Positions 42,254 to 51,300 of a stretch of DNA of 64,000 bases are shown here, piece after piece. The DNA comes from Alienimonas californiensis (GTDB taxonomy: Bacteria; Planctomycetota; Planctomycetia; Planctomycetales; Planctomycetaceae). The position numbers and the translations under genes were made by a program. The notes beneath the pieces were generated by a model. The model was not told the DNA's origin and searched no databases. It saw only the letters and a list, made by a program, of their open reading frames with translations. Numbering within the stretch: the stretch's first letter is position 1; each line of letters begins with the position of its first letter. The stretch is from assembly GCF_007743815.1 (NCBI RefSeq), contig NZ_CP036265.1:1852323-1916322 (forward strand), written 5' to 3'.

Positions 42254-45200
42254 ATGGGTTACACCCCGCGGGTGTCGCACCTCCTCATCGCCCCGCTGCT
42301 CGCCGCCGCCCTGTCGCAGGTCGGGCCGCCGGACGCGAACCCAGCCGACGCCGCCCCGGCCGGCCCCACGCCGGAGCAGGAGGATGCGAACCTGCACGCC
42401 CTGCACCTCGCCGGCCCGCACGCCTGGGCCTGCGGGGACCGCGGGGCCGTCTGGCGGTCCGCCGACGCCGGCCGCACGTGGGCCTTCCAACCCACGCCGA
42501 CGGCGTGGTCGCTGCGGAGCCTGTCGTTCGTCACCGGCAACCTCGGCTGGGCGGCGGGCGGTGGCGTGGAGGCCTTCACCGGCGACAGCGTCGGCGTCGT
42601 GCTGAACACCACCGACGGCGGGGCGACGTGGGAACGGATTGACGCGACCCCGCTGCCGAACGTCGTGGCGATCCGGTTCTTCACCCCGGAGCGCGGCCTC
42701 GCCGCCTGCGAACCGACCGACGCCGCCCCGTCCGGCCTGTGGACCACCGAGGACGGCGGCGCCGTCTGGACGGCGCTGCCCGGCCCCCGGCTGGGTCACT
42801 GGCGGGCCGCCGCCCTGACCGGGCCGGAGCAGGCGCTGCTGGTCGGCGAACGCGGCCGCATCGCCCTGTCCGGCGGCGGCGCCTTGACGGCCAGCCCCGC
42901 CGCCCCCGGCGGCCTGCCGGCGCTGAACGCGGTGACCGCCGCCGGCGCCGCGGCCTTCGCCTGCGGGGAGAACGGCCGCGTCTGGACCACCCGCACCGCC
43001 GGCCGGGCGTGGGAACTCCTCCCCGGTCCCCTGCCGACGAACGGAAGCGCCGCCGGCGGGCCGGTCGCGCAGGACCTCGATCTGCGGGGCGTCTGGGCCG
43101 GCGGCCCGTCGTCGGGAACACCGACGCTGGCCGTCTGCGGCGATCCGGGCGGCGTGATCTTCGTCCGCTCCCCGGGGGCCGACGGTCGGCCCGGCTGGAC
43201 GGCGGGCGGCGTCGCCGGGACCGCCCCGCTGAACGCCGTCGCCTTTTCGCAGGTGCGGACGGAACGGGGCGAAGAACCGTACGGCCTGGCGGTGGGCGAC
43301 CTCGGGGCGATCGTCCGCACCGCCGCGAAGCCTGCGGAGGCCGCGGCGGTCGGGTGGAACACGGTGCGGGGCGGCGGACGGCGGGCGGCGGCGCTGGCGA
43401 TCGTCGCCGACCCCGCGGAAGGCCCCTTCCTCGCCCTCGCCGCCACCGCCGCCGCCGACGGTCACCGGGCCGTCGTGCTCTGCCCGGTACGGCGGGACCT
43501 CGGCGCCGCGGCCGTCCGCCCGGCGGGCGAGGCGGGGCGGCTGGACTCCGCCGTGCTCACCGCCGGCGGCTCCGCGGGCCTGCTGAGCTGGGACTTTCCC
43601 CTGACCGTCCCCGGCGCCGAGGCGGACCCCGCTGTGCTGGTGCGGGAATGGAACGACCGCCACGAGGGTGACGGCCCGACCCCCGGAACCGGCGGCGGCG
43701 CCGGCCCCCGGCTGGCTCGCCGGCTGGCCCGGGCGATCCGCACCTGGCGACCGAGCGTGGTGCTCCTCCCCGCCGCCGACCCGTCCGCGAACCCCCGGGG
43801 CTCCGCCTTCCTCGTTCGCAAAGCGGCGGAGCAGGCGCTTCAACTTGCCGCCGACCCGACGCGGCTGTCCGAACTGGACCAGCTCGGCCTGCGGCCTTGG
43901 CGGGTCGCCCGGGTCCTGGAGCGCCGCCCGGACGGCGACGCGGCCGCGGTCGCGGTGCGGGCCGCCGACCCGCTGCGAACCCTCGGCGGCACGGCGGGCG
44001 ATCTGGCGGCCTCCGCCCGTTCGCAAATCATTTCCACGGGCGACGCGTCCCCGGCCCCGGCCGCGGAGGGCTTTCGTCCGGTCGAACTGCCGACGACCGT
44101 CTCTCCCCCCGCCCGCGGCGACGCCCTGTTCGCCGGGCTGCACCTCGCCGCGGGCGGGCCGGCCCGCCGGTGGGGGCGGCCGCGGGTCGAACCGCCGGAC
44201 TCCGGCGTCGTGCTGCGGCGCCGATTGCTGACCGCGGCGGCGGATCGCATCGCGGCGGGGGCGGCGACGTCGCTGGTCGGGCCGGAGGACGTGACCGCGA
44301 ACCTCCGCCCGCTCGCCGCCGGCGTGCCCGCCGCGCTGGCCGCCGCGGACCTCGCCCGCCTCGCCGAACTGCTGCTGGAGGCCGGGGAGATCGACGCCGC
44401 GGAAGCCGTGCTGATCGAACTCGCCAACCGCTTCTCCGCCGAACCCGCCGCGCACGCGGCGCTGCCGGAGTTGATGCGGCTGTGGTGCGGCAGTGAACGG
44501 GCTTCGCTGCGGCTCGACCCGAACGGCGTGCAGACCGTGACGACCACCCGGGACGCCGTGGTCACCGCCGGCGCCGCCCGGGCCGCGGACCCGCGGGTCG
44601 AAACGGCGGACATGAACGTGGACCGCGGCGTCGGCCATTCGGCGGCCCTCCGCAAAGGGCAGTTGGAGGGCGTGCTGCGACTGGGCGCCCTGTTGGAGCA
44701 GCGGGCGCCCCGGCGGTTCGCCACCCGACAGGTGCAGCGCCCGCTGGCGGCGGCGCGGCGTCAGTTGGGCGTGCCGACCCCGCCCGGCTCCCCCGCGGCG
44801 GCGATCCTGACGGGCGACGACCCGACGGCCTTCCTGCCCTGCGGCATCTCCCCCGCCGTGCCGCGGCTGGACGGCGCCCTCTCCGACCCCTGTTGGCGGG
44901 CCGCCGAGGCCGTCACGCTGAGCGACCCCGCCGGCCGCAGTCGGGGCGGGCTGGTGATGACGGCCCGGGACGACCGCTTCCTGTTCCTCGCCGCCTCCCT
45001 GCCGATCGACCCGCGGGCGCCGCTGCCGGCGGTCAATATGACTGCCCGCGGCCACGACGAACCCACGGCACCGCACGACCGGCTCGAACTGGAACTGGAC
45101 ATTGACCGCGACCTCGGCACCGCGTGGCGGCTGACGATCGCCGCGGACGGCGCCGTCGCCGAGGACTGCTGCGGCGATCCGAGCTGGAACCCCCGCTGCG

Positions 45201-45445
45201 CCGTGCACGTCTCCCGCGAGGCCGGCGCGACCGCCGACGATCCGGGGGCGTGGCGGATCGAACTGGCGATTCCTCTCTCGGAATTAGCGCCGGAACCGCC
45301 GCCGATCGGGGCGACCTGGGCTCTGCGGATGCGGCGGGTCACCCCCGGCGTGGGCGCCGCCGACTGGCCGCCGCCGCCGGCGGACGCCGTCGCCCTGACC
45401 GACGACGCCGACCGCCCCTTCGGCGCCCTGCGGTGGGCCAAATGA
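42254..45445 (+). CDS. Large secreted beta-propeller protein (BNR/Ycf48-like) with C-terminal CBM9-like domain
   Basis: A 1063-residue exported protein. Residues 40-400 contain repeated blades with Asp-box-like motifs (RSADAGRTW, NTTDGGATW, WTTEDGGAVW, RTAGRAWE), resembling Ycf48/HCF136 photosynthesis-assembly and sialidase propellers. The middle is Ala/Arg-rich and unassigned. The C-terminus (about residues 870-1060) resembles a family-9 carbohydrate-binding or DOMON-like beta-sandwich (PRLDGALSDPCWRAAE, LELELDIDRD, WRIELAIPLSEL). The stop overlaps the RNase HII-like ATG. Confidence 0.78.
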   Translation: MGYTPRVSHLLIAPLLAAALSQVGPPDANPADAAPAGPTPEQEDANLHALHLAGPHAWACGDRGAVWRSADAGRTWAFQPTPTAWSLRSLSFVTGNLGWAAGGGVEAFTGDSVGVVLNTTDGGATWERIDATPLPNVVAIRFFTPERGLAACEPTDAAPSGLWTTEDGGAVWTALPGPRLGHWRAAALTGPEQALLVGERGRIALSGGGALTASPAAPGGLPALNAVTAAGAAAFACGENGRVWTTRTAGRAWELLPGPLPTNGSAAGGPVAQDLDLRGVWAGGPSSGTPTLAVCGDPGGVIFVRSPGADGRPGWTAGGVAGTAPLNAVAFSQVRTERGEEPYGLAVGDLGAIVRTAAKPAEAAAVGWNTVRGGGRRAAALAIVADPAEGPFLALAATAAADGHRAVVLCPVRRDLGAAAVRPAGEAGRLDSAVLTAGGSAGLLSWDFPLTVPGAEADPAVLVREWNDRHEGDGPTPGTGGGAGPRLARRLARAIRTWRPSVVLLPAADPSANPRGSAFLVRKAAEQALQLAADPTRLSELDQLGLRPWRVARVLERRPDGDAAAVAVRAADPLRTLGGTAGDLAASARSQIISTGDASPAPAAEGFRPVELPTTVSPPARGDALFAGLHLAAGGPARRWGRPRVEPPDSGVVLRRRLLTAAADRIAAGAATSLVGPEDVTANLRPLAAGVPAALAAADLARLAELLLEAGEIDAAEAVLIELANRFSAEPAAHAALPELMRLWCGSERASLRLDPNGVQTVTTTRDAVVTAGAARAADPRVETADMNVDRGVGHSAALRKGQLEGVLRLGALLEQRAPRRFATRQVQRPLAAARRQLGVPTPPGSPAAAILTGDDPTAFLPCGISPAVPRLDGALSDPCWRAAEAVTLSDPAGRSRGGLVMTARDDRFLFLAASLPIDPRAPLPAVNMTARGHDEPTAPHDRLELELDIDRDLGTAWRLTIAADGAVAEDCCGDPSWNPRCAVHVSREAGATADDPGAWRIELAIPLSELAPEPPPIGATWALRMRRVTPGVGAADWPPPPADAVALTDDADRPFGALRWAK

Positions 45446-46437
45446 GCGGCCTGTTCGACAGCGTTCCCCCCGCGTCCCCCCCGCCGCCGGGCGGGTTGAT
45501 CGTGGGCGTGGACGAAGCCGGCCTCGGCCCGAACCTCGGCCCGCTGGTGATCGGCGTGAGCGTCTGGCGCACCCGCGGGGAGCCGTGGCCCGATTCCCAA
45601 TGGAGCGGGGACCCGATCGACGGGCTGCCCGGCGTGCTCAGCCGCACCGTGGCGGCGGATCGGCTCTGCATCGCGGACAGCAAGGCCGTCTACGCCCCCG
45701 GCGGCGGACTGAGTGAGTTATCGAGGAGCGCCCGCACCGCATTGGCCGTCTGCGGGCAGGCACCGGACACGCTGCGCACGTGGCTGGACGCCCTCGGTTC
45801 GCCGTCGCCGTTAGGCGGCGCGCAAGAGTGGTTCAACGAACTCAAAACCCCGCTGCCGGACGCGGCAGGGCTCCCCGAACTCGCCGCCGCATGGCGGAAC
45901 GCCGGGGCGGCGGCGGGGCTGGAACTGGTCGGCCTGCACGCGGACGTGCTGTTCGCTCCGCGGTTCAACGCGGATCTGGTGCGGCTCGGCGGCAAGGGGC
46001 GGTTGCTGACCGGGGCCTCGCTGGGCCTGCTGGCGCGGGTCTGGGACCCCGCGACGGCGCCGCCGACGCGGGTCGAGTGCGACAAGCACGGCGGCCGGAA
46101 CTTCTACGCCGCGGCCCTCGCGGAGGCGTTCGACGAACTGCCCGCCATCGTCCGCGAGGGCGCCGCCGGGAGCGAATACACGCTAAACCACGGCCGGCAC
46201 CGCCTCGGCTTTCGGCCGCGGAACGAAGCCTTCGGCCCGGTGGCGCTGGCCTCGCTAGTCGCCAAGTTCACCCGGGAACTGCTCATGGAGCACTTCAACG
46301 CCTGGTGGGCCGAACGCGTCCCCGGCCTGCGGCCGACGGCCGGCTACCCGGTCGACGCCCAGCGGTTCCGAGCCGACACCGCCGACGCCCGCACGGCGTT
46401 GGGCGTTCCGGATGACGCGTTCTGGCGGGCGAAGTAG
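45442..46437 (+). CDS. Divergent RNase HII-like protein
   Basis: A 331-residue protein with the RNase HII start GVDEAGLGPNLGPLVIGV, a DSK motif (CIADSKAVYAP), Asp in CDKHGG and VALASLVAKFTRELLM then PTAGYPVD. The family's GRG substrate-contact motif reads GLG, so the Arg that senses the ribonucleotide is missing. An R3 repeat (45796-45822) is read in frame as GSPSPLGGA in the middle. It is longer than standard RnhB (about 200). Activity on RNA-DNA hybrids is uncertain. ATG 45442 overlaps the previous stop by four bases. Confidence 0.72.
   Translation: MSGLFDSVPPASPPPPGGLIVGVDEAGLGPNLGPLVIGVSVWRTRGEPWPDSQWSGDPIDGLPGVLSRTVAADRLCIADSKAVYAPGGGLSELSRSARTALAVCGQAPDTLRTWLDALGSPSPLGGAQEWFNELKTPLPDAAGLPELAAAWRNAGAAAGLELVGLHADVLFAPRFNADLVRLGGKGRLLTGASLGLLARVWDPATAPPTRVECDKHGGRNFYAAALAEAFDELPAIVREGAAGSEYTLNHGRHRLGFRPRNEAFGPVALASLVAKFTRELLMEHFNAWWAERVPGLRPTAGYPVDAQRFRADTADARTALGVPDDAFWRAK
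45796..45822. repeat. R3 repeat copy inside the RNase HII-like frame
   Basis: ggttcgccgtcgccgttagg then cggcgcg matches the unit at 30830 almost exactly and is in frame with the coding sequence. Confidence 0.7.
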
Positions 46438-46486
46438 GGTTTGCGGGTTCGCCCCGTCTTCGTGCGCTCCCCCGTCGGCACCCCTC

Positions 46487-47338
46487 ATGTTCGCCCCGCT
46501 GCTGTGTGTTCTGCTGCTCGCCGCCGGTCCCGAGAGGCCGCCGGACGAGGTGTTGGCCGAGGCGGCCGGCGAATCGATCACCCGCGGCCGGGTCAATCTG
46601 TTGCTGAAACTCCGCGGCACGCCGGCGTCCGCCCGGGCCGCGGCGTGGGACGACGCCGTGCAGACGCTCGCCGACCGGGCCCGGATGCGGCGGTTCCTCG
46701 CCTCCCGCCGGGCCACGCCGGACGCGAAGGAACTCGAAACCCAAACCGCCGCCCTGCTGGCCCGCTTCGGGAAGGACGAGGAGGCCCAGACCGTGGCCCT
46801 GCAGAAGTTGGGTGTCACCGCCGACGACGTGCGGGCCGAGGCGGCCCTGCCGCTGGCCTGGGAGCAGCAGGCCCGCCGGCTCATCACGCCCGACGCCCTG
46901 CGGGACCACTTCGAGGCGAACCGGCTGCGGTACGACGACACCGCCCTCACGGTCGCCCACATCTTTCAACCCGGCGACGCGACCGCCGAGCTGGCCAAGG
47001 TGAAACAGCAGATCGACGCCGGCGCCCTCACCTTCGCCCAGGCCGCCGCCCAACACTCGCAGGCGCCGACGGCGAAGTCCGGCGGCGTGATCGGCCCGCT
47101 GCGGCCCGGCGACGGCAAGGCCCCGCCGGAAGTGACCGCCGCGGCGTTCGACCTGGCCCAAGGCGGGGCGACGCCGGGCGCCGTCAGCGAGCCGGTGCGC
47201 AGCGCGGTGGGCACGCACCTCGTCACGGTCCTCGGCGTCGCGGAGCCGGGCGAACTGACCTTGGAGGACGTCCTCGCCCCGGTGCGGCGGGACCTCAGCC
47301 GGCAACTGTGGTTCGAGCAGCTCGAACGGCTGCGGTGA
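46487..47338 (+). CDS. Parvulin-type (PpiC/SurA-like) peptidyl-prolyl isomerase
   Basis: A 283-residue exported folding catalyst with a short signal sequence (ends AAGPERP). The N-terminal SurA-like helical domain is followed by a parvulin domain (residues about 155-265): LTVAHIFQPGD, AAAQHSQAPTAKSGGVIGPL and PVRSAVGTHLVTVLGV. Chaperones or isomerises periplasmic proteins. ATG 46487 is chosen for the signal peptide. Confidence 0.88.
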   Translation: MFAPLLCVLLLAAGPERPPDEVLAEAAGESITRGRVNLLLKLRGTPASARAAAWDDAVQTLADRARMRRFLASRRATPDAKELETQTAALLARFGKDEEAQTVALQKLGVTADDVRAEAALPLAWEQQARRLITPDALRDHFEANRLRYDDTALTVAHIFQPGDATAELAKVKQQIDAGALTFAQAAAQHSQAPTAKSGGVIGPLRPGDGKAPPEVTAAAFDLAQGGATPGAVSEPVRSAVGTHLVTVLGVAEPGELTLEDVLAPVRRDLSRQLWFEQLERLR

Positions 47339-47346
47339 GGATCATT

Positions 47347-47525
47347 TCCCCCCTCTCCCTTGAGGGAGAGGGGCCGGGGGTGAGGGTGAGCGAACGGTTC
47401 ACCCGTTTCCGCTCTCTGGGGTGACGGACTGGCTGACGGACGAGCGATCGGACCGTGAACGGCGGGCGGGCGTCGCTGCCCCCTCACCCCCGGCCCCTCT
47501 CCCCTAAAAGGGGGCGAGGGGGGAC
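47347..47525. repeat. R1 dispersed composite repeat, copy 2 (orientation B-A)
   Basis: ccctctcccttgagggagag (palindromic module B), a spacer ending cggaccgtgaacggcg, then ccccctcacccccggcccct and module A with gggggcgagg. Lies between convergent genes and may carry their mRNA 3' ends. Confidence 0.85.
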
Positions 47526-47538
47526 AAAAACGAACCGT

Positions 47539-48111
47539 TCAGGGAACCGCGGCGGTTTCGGCGACAGCGGAAGTCTCCTCGACCTGGGCCGGGGTCGTGG
47601 GGGCGGCGGGTTTGTCGACGGGTTTGAACAGCATCACCATCACCGCCCCGATGGCGGCCAGCACGAGCCCGGCGAAGAACTTCCAGTCCGGCATCGTCTT
47701 GACCGGGTGGAAGTAGAGCAGCGTGGCGATCGTGTTGACGATCGGCGCCCCGGCGAACACCAGCGGGGCGACGTACAGCGGCCCGATGCTGCCCTTGGAG
47801 GCCGTCACCGCGAAGATCACGCACAGCGCCCCCGCGGCCCCCAGACAGCCGGCGACGATACCCCAGGTGATGCCCTTGGAGTTCCAGTTCGCCGTCGGTT
47901 GGGCGGTGGGATCGGCGTTGGCGAAGATCAGCGCCAGCGGGATCAGCACCGCGACCAGGAAGTAGGCCACCCCCACGAACAGAAACGCCCGCAGGTTGGA
48001 GTGCAGCCCGACGTCCTTATCGCCCGCGGCGACGTGAATGCTGGGCACGTACGTCCCCCAGGTGAGGGCGGCCCCGGCAATAAACAGGGCGACGAGCAGC
48101 GGCTTGGACAT
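47539..48111 (-). CDS. Uncharacterised membrane protein, about five helices
   Basis: A 190-residue integral membrane protein (ATG 48111). Hydrophobic helices lie near residues 5-20, 33-55, 77-98, 105-122 and 140-160. Glycine-rich packing (TWGIVAGCLGAAGALCVIF) recalls half of a DMT/EamA transporter fold, but it is too short and I do not claim that role. The C-terminus is a Pro/Thr/Glu tail. The region upstream of ATG to 48234 encodes low-complexity Pro/Arg and is excluded. Confidence 0.68.
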   Translation of the reverse strand: MSKPLLVALFIAGAALTWGTYVPSIHVAAGDKDVGLHSNLRAFLFVGVAYFLVAVLIPLALIFANADPTAQPTANWNSKGITWGIVAGCLGAAGALCVIFAVTASKGSIGPLYVAPLVFAGAPIVNTIATLLYFHPVKTMPDWKFFAGLVLAAIGAVMVMLFKPVDKPAAPTTPAQVEETSAVAETAAVP

Positions 48112-48232
48112 GGCGACGAGCGGCGGGGCGGGATCGAACCGGGGGGGCGGGCGGGGATGGTAGCCGCCCCGCCGGGGGGCGCCACGGGGGCGGCCTCTTG
48201 CTGCGGCGTCCCCGAAGCCGGACCATTCTTTC

Positions 48233-48901
48233 ATGTCACGCGCCGCGGCCCTCGCCCCGTCTGCACCAGTCGGGGTTCCGGACTACACCGAACGCCTCCG
48301 CACGGATTGGGAGTGGAAGATGGACGAAGCGGACCGCCACTTCCGCGGCGGCGGCACGGTGCGGGAAGCGTTGCAGGCGATTACGAGCCGTCTTAAGCAA
48401 CTCGGCATCCCGTACGCCGTCGTCGGCGGGATGGCGGTTGTCCGGCACGGTCTCAACCGGTTTACTGACGACGTGGACCTGCTCGTGACGCGGGAGGGCT
48501 GGGAGGCGATTCACCAGAACCTCCGGGGCCGCGGCTATCTCCCGCCGTTCGAAGCGAGCAAGAACCTCAAAGATACCAGCCGCGGGGTTCGTATTGAGTT
48601 CCTCATCACCGGCCAGTATCCGGGATCCGGCAAGGAGCAGCCGGTTTCCTTCCCGGACCCCACGGACGTGGGGGAGGAGATTGACGGCGTCACGTATCTC
48701 AACCTTCCGACTCTCATTACGCTCAAGCTAGCCTCGTGGATGTCGGCGAAGGCTCGGGCGAAGGACGCGGGCGACGTTCAGGAACTCATCCGCACGCACG
48801 GTCTGACCGCGGAGTACGCGGATCAACTCCATCCCTACGTTCGAGACGCCTTCCGGGAGCAGTGCGAGGGCGTTGAGGAAGATCGACGCTCGGGGGGCTG
48901 A
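48233..48901 (+). CDS. Nucleotidyltransferase (AbiEii/MNT-like) protein
   Basis: A 222-residue protein with the nucleotidyltransferase core: VVGGMAVVRHG (GG) and RFTDDVDLLV (catalytic Asp pair), followed by SFPDPTD, LPTLITLKLASWMSAKARAKDAGDV, where Lys and the KxxD are typical of AbiEii/DUF1814 toxins and DUF6036 proteins. No antitoxin (AbiEi-type HTH) gene is next to it. It could be a solitary toxin-like nucleotidyltransferase or a domesticated enzyme. Confidence 0.8.
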   Translation: MSRAAALAPSAPVGVPDYTERLRTDWEWKMDEADRHFRGGGTVREALQAITSRLKQLGIPYAVVGGMAVVRHGLNRFTDDVDLLVTREGWEAIHQNLRGRGYLPPFEASKNLKDTSRGVRIEFLITGQYPGSGKEQPVSFPDPTDVGEEIDGVTYLNLPTLITLKLASWMSAKARAKDAGDVQELIRTHGLTAEYADQLHPYVRDAFREQCEGVEEDRRSGG

Positions 48902-48910
48902 CGCCCCCCG
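48891..48910. terminator. hairpin overlapping the nucleotidyltransferase stop
   Basis: cggggggc and gccccccg flank tgac; the stop codon TGA lies in the loop. It lies between convergent genes (the ABC gene ends at 48932). Confidence 0.4.
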
Positions 48911-48931
48911 CTCGCCGGCGCCCCGTCCCCC

Positions 48932-50983
48932 TCACGCCAGGACGGCGTCGTTGCCTTCGGTTTGGAGGACGACCATGTCCGCGTAGCGGCCGCCGCGGAG
49001 CATGAGCTCCTCGTGCGTGCCGGTCTCCGAGACGCGGCCGTGCTCCAGCACGACGATCTGGTCCGCGTCGCGGATCGTGCTCAGGCGGTGGGCGATCACG
49101 AAACTCGTCCGGCCCTCCATCAACTCCGCCAGCGCCGACTGGATCAGGCGTTCGCTTTCGGTGTCGAGGTTCGAAGTCGCCTCGTCCAGAATCAAAATCT
49201 TCGGGTCCGCCAGGATGGCCCGGGCGATCGCCAGGCGCTGGCGTTGGCCGCCGGAGAGTTTGACGCCGCGCTCGCCGATGAACGTGTTCAATCCGTCCGG
49301 CATCTTCCGAATGAACTCCGCGGCGTTGGCGGCCTCGGCGGCGGCCTCCACGTCGGCGAGGGTCGCGTCCGGGCGGGCGTAGGCGATGTTGTCCGCGACC
49401 GTGCCGTCGAACAGGAATACGTCCTGTTCCACCACGCCCAGCAGCGTGCGGTAGCGCTCCACGTCGAAGTCCCGCAGGTCCGTGCCGTCCAGGGTGACGT
49501 GGCCCTCGGTCGGGTCGAAGAAGCGGGCGACGAGGTTGCACAGCGTCGTCTTGCCGGCCCCGCTGCGGCCGACCAGCGCCACCGTGCTGCCGGGCTCGGC
49601 GACGAGGTTAATCTCCTCCAGTGCTGTCTCCAATTCGTCGGCCTGATCGCCCTCCGCGGATTGCTTCCCCCGCCGGCCGGCGGGGTAGCGGAAGGTGACG
49701 TCCTCGAACTCCACGCGGCCCCGCACGCTATCCCGGGTCAATTCCACGGGGGCGGCGGGGGTCGGGAAATCGCGGTCCTCCTCCAAAATGTCCATCACCC
49801 GGTCCAGGGCGCTCAGGCCGTTCTGCAGCTGGGTGGCGCTGTTCGCCAGCACGGCGATCGGTTCCAGCAACAGCAATAAATAGGTGAGGAACATCATTAG
49901 CTCCCCGAGCGTCAATTCGCCCTGAATCACCTGATAGCCGCCGTAGGCCAGCAGCCCGGCGCTGGCGGCAGGGATCAGCGTTTCCCAGATCACCTCGATG
50001 ATCCGCATCCACCACCAGACGTGCAGTTCCTGCCGGCCCATCAGGTGCTGGCCGGTCATATTGCGGCGGGTCTCGGCCTTCTGTCGGCTGAAGGCCCGGA
50101 CGACGCGCATGCCGCCGAAGCTCTCCGTGGCCTGGGCGTCCACGTCCTCGCGGGTGTTGCGGACGGCCCGCCACTGAGGGCGGATGCGGTCGATCCAGGT
50201 TTTATGGGTGAGCCAGATCACCGGCATCAGCGCCACCGCCCCGGCCAGCAGGCGCCAGTCCACGAAGGCCAGGATGATCAGCGAGCCGACCAACTGCACG
50301 ACCGCCCGCCAGGGGTTATAGACGCCGTTGAAGATCAGGTCGCCCACGCTGCCGCTGTCGTTCCGCAGGACGCTGGCGATGCCGCCGCTTTTGAGGTCCT
50401 GCACGCGGTTCAGCGGCAACCGCACGGCGTGTTCGAAGACTCGCTTGCGGACGCTCATCTGCACCCGTTTATTGGCCCGGGTGGCGAACCAGCGGCCCCA
50501 GAGGGAGACGCCCACCTTCACGAAGCTGATGGCCAGCACCGCCCCGACGATCACCCACAGCAGGTTCACGCGGCCCTCCGGCGTGGTGGGGGCCGGCAGG
50601 TCGACGGTATTCGTGATCCAGGCGGGCAGCGGGGTGTCGCCGAGGACGCTGTCGATGACGAACTTCGTCGCCGCCGGCGGGACCAAGCCCAGCAGCGTGC
50701 TGATCGTCAGCGTGGTCAGGGCGAAGGCGATCTCCCCCCGGTGCCCGCGGACCTGCGACCAAAAGGCCAGCGCCAGGGCCTTCGCGGAGCGGTTGCGGGG
50801 CTCCGCGTTTTTACGGCGGCGTTCGGCCCCGGCGGTCTCGGGGGCCGGTTCGTCGGCCCGTTTGCGGTCCTGGAACAGACCGCGTCGGTACTCCTCAAAC
50901 CGCGCCCGGCTGGGGCGGCCGGAGCGCGAGACGGAGGGGACGCCGGAGGGGGAGCCGGGGGCAGACGGGGGGGGCGTGCGCAT
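48932..50983 (-). CDS. ABC exporter, permease-ATPase fusion
   Basis: A 683-residue half-transporter of the MsbA/lipid and multidrug type. A charged N-terminal cytoplasmic part precedes six transmembrane helices (about 90-360), including LIILAFVDWRLLAGAV. The ATPase has Walker A GRSGAGKTT, signature LSGGQRQRLAIAR, Walker B KILILDEATSNLD and H-loop AHRLS. It should homodimerise. ATG 50983. Substrate cannot be told; co-oriented with the phosphofructokinase but separated by R1 and over 300 bases. Confidence 0.94.
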   Translation of the reverse strand: MRTPPPSAPGSPSGVPSVSRSGRPSRARFEEYRRGLFQDRKRADEPAPETAGAERRRKNAEPRNRSAKALALAFWSQVRGHRGEIAFALTTLTISTLLGLVPPAATKFVIDSVLGDTPLPAWITNTVDLPAPTTPEGRVNLLWVIVGAVLAISFVKVGVSLWGRWFATRANKRVQMSVRKRVFEHAVRLPLNRVQDLKSGGIASVLRNDSGSVGDLIFNGVYNPWRAVVQLVGSLIILAFVDWRLLAGAVALMPVIWLTHKTWIDRIRPQWRAVRNTREDVDAQATESFGGMRVVRAFSRQKAETRRNMTGQHLMGRQELHVWWWMRIIEVIWETLIPAASAGLLAYGGYQVIQGELTLGELMMFLTYLLLLLEPIAVLANSATQLQNGLSALDRVMDILEEDRDFPTPAAPVELTRDSVRGRVEFEDVTFRYPAGRRGKQSAEGDQADELETALEEINLVAEPGSTVALVGRSGAGKTTLCNLVARFFDPTEGHVTLDGTDLRDFDVERYRTLLGVVEQDVFLFDGTVADNIAYARPDATLADVEAAAEAANAAEFIRKMPDGLNTFIGERGVKLSGGQRQRLAIARAILADPKILILDEATSNLDTESERLIQSALAELMEGRTSFVIAHRLSTIRDADQIVVLEHGRVSETGTHEELMLRGGRYADMVVLQTEGNDAVLA

Positions 50984-51094
50984 CGTCGGGCATCCTTACC
51001 CCCGCGGAGCGGCCGGCAACTGTCGGCGCCGTTCTGCCCTCTGCCGTGAGAGCGCGGGGAGGGCGAGTCAGCGATACACCAGAAGGTTCGCCGC

Positions 51095-51273
51095 GCTCTT
51101 CCCCCCTCTCCCTCGAGGGAGAGGGGCCGGGGGTGAGGGCGGGGCACGGTTCGCCCGTCTTCGTCCTCTGCGGTGACAAACCGACGGGAGAGCAGACGGA
51201 CAGTGAAGGGCGTGCGGGCGTCGCTGCCCCCCTCACCCCCGACCCCTCTCCCCGAAAAGGGGGCGAGGGGAGA
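51095..51273. repeat. R1 dispersed composite repeat, copy 3 (B-A)
   Basis: Contains the palindromic cccctctccctcgaggga unit, the spacer (ctctgcggtgacaaaccg) and the reverse A module with gggggcgagg. It occupies most of the 317-base gap between the ABC and phosphofructokinase genes. Confidence 0.85.
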
Positions 51274-51300
51274 TTGAACCACAGAGCCTGAACGTCAGTT

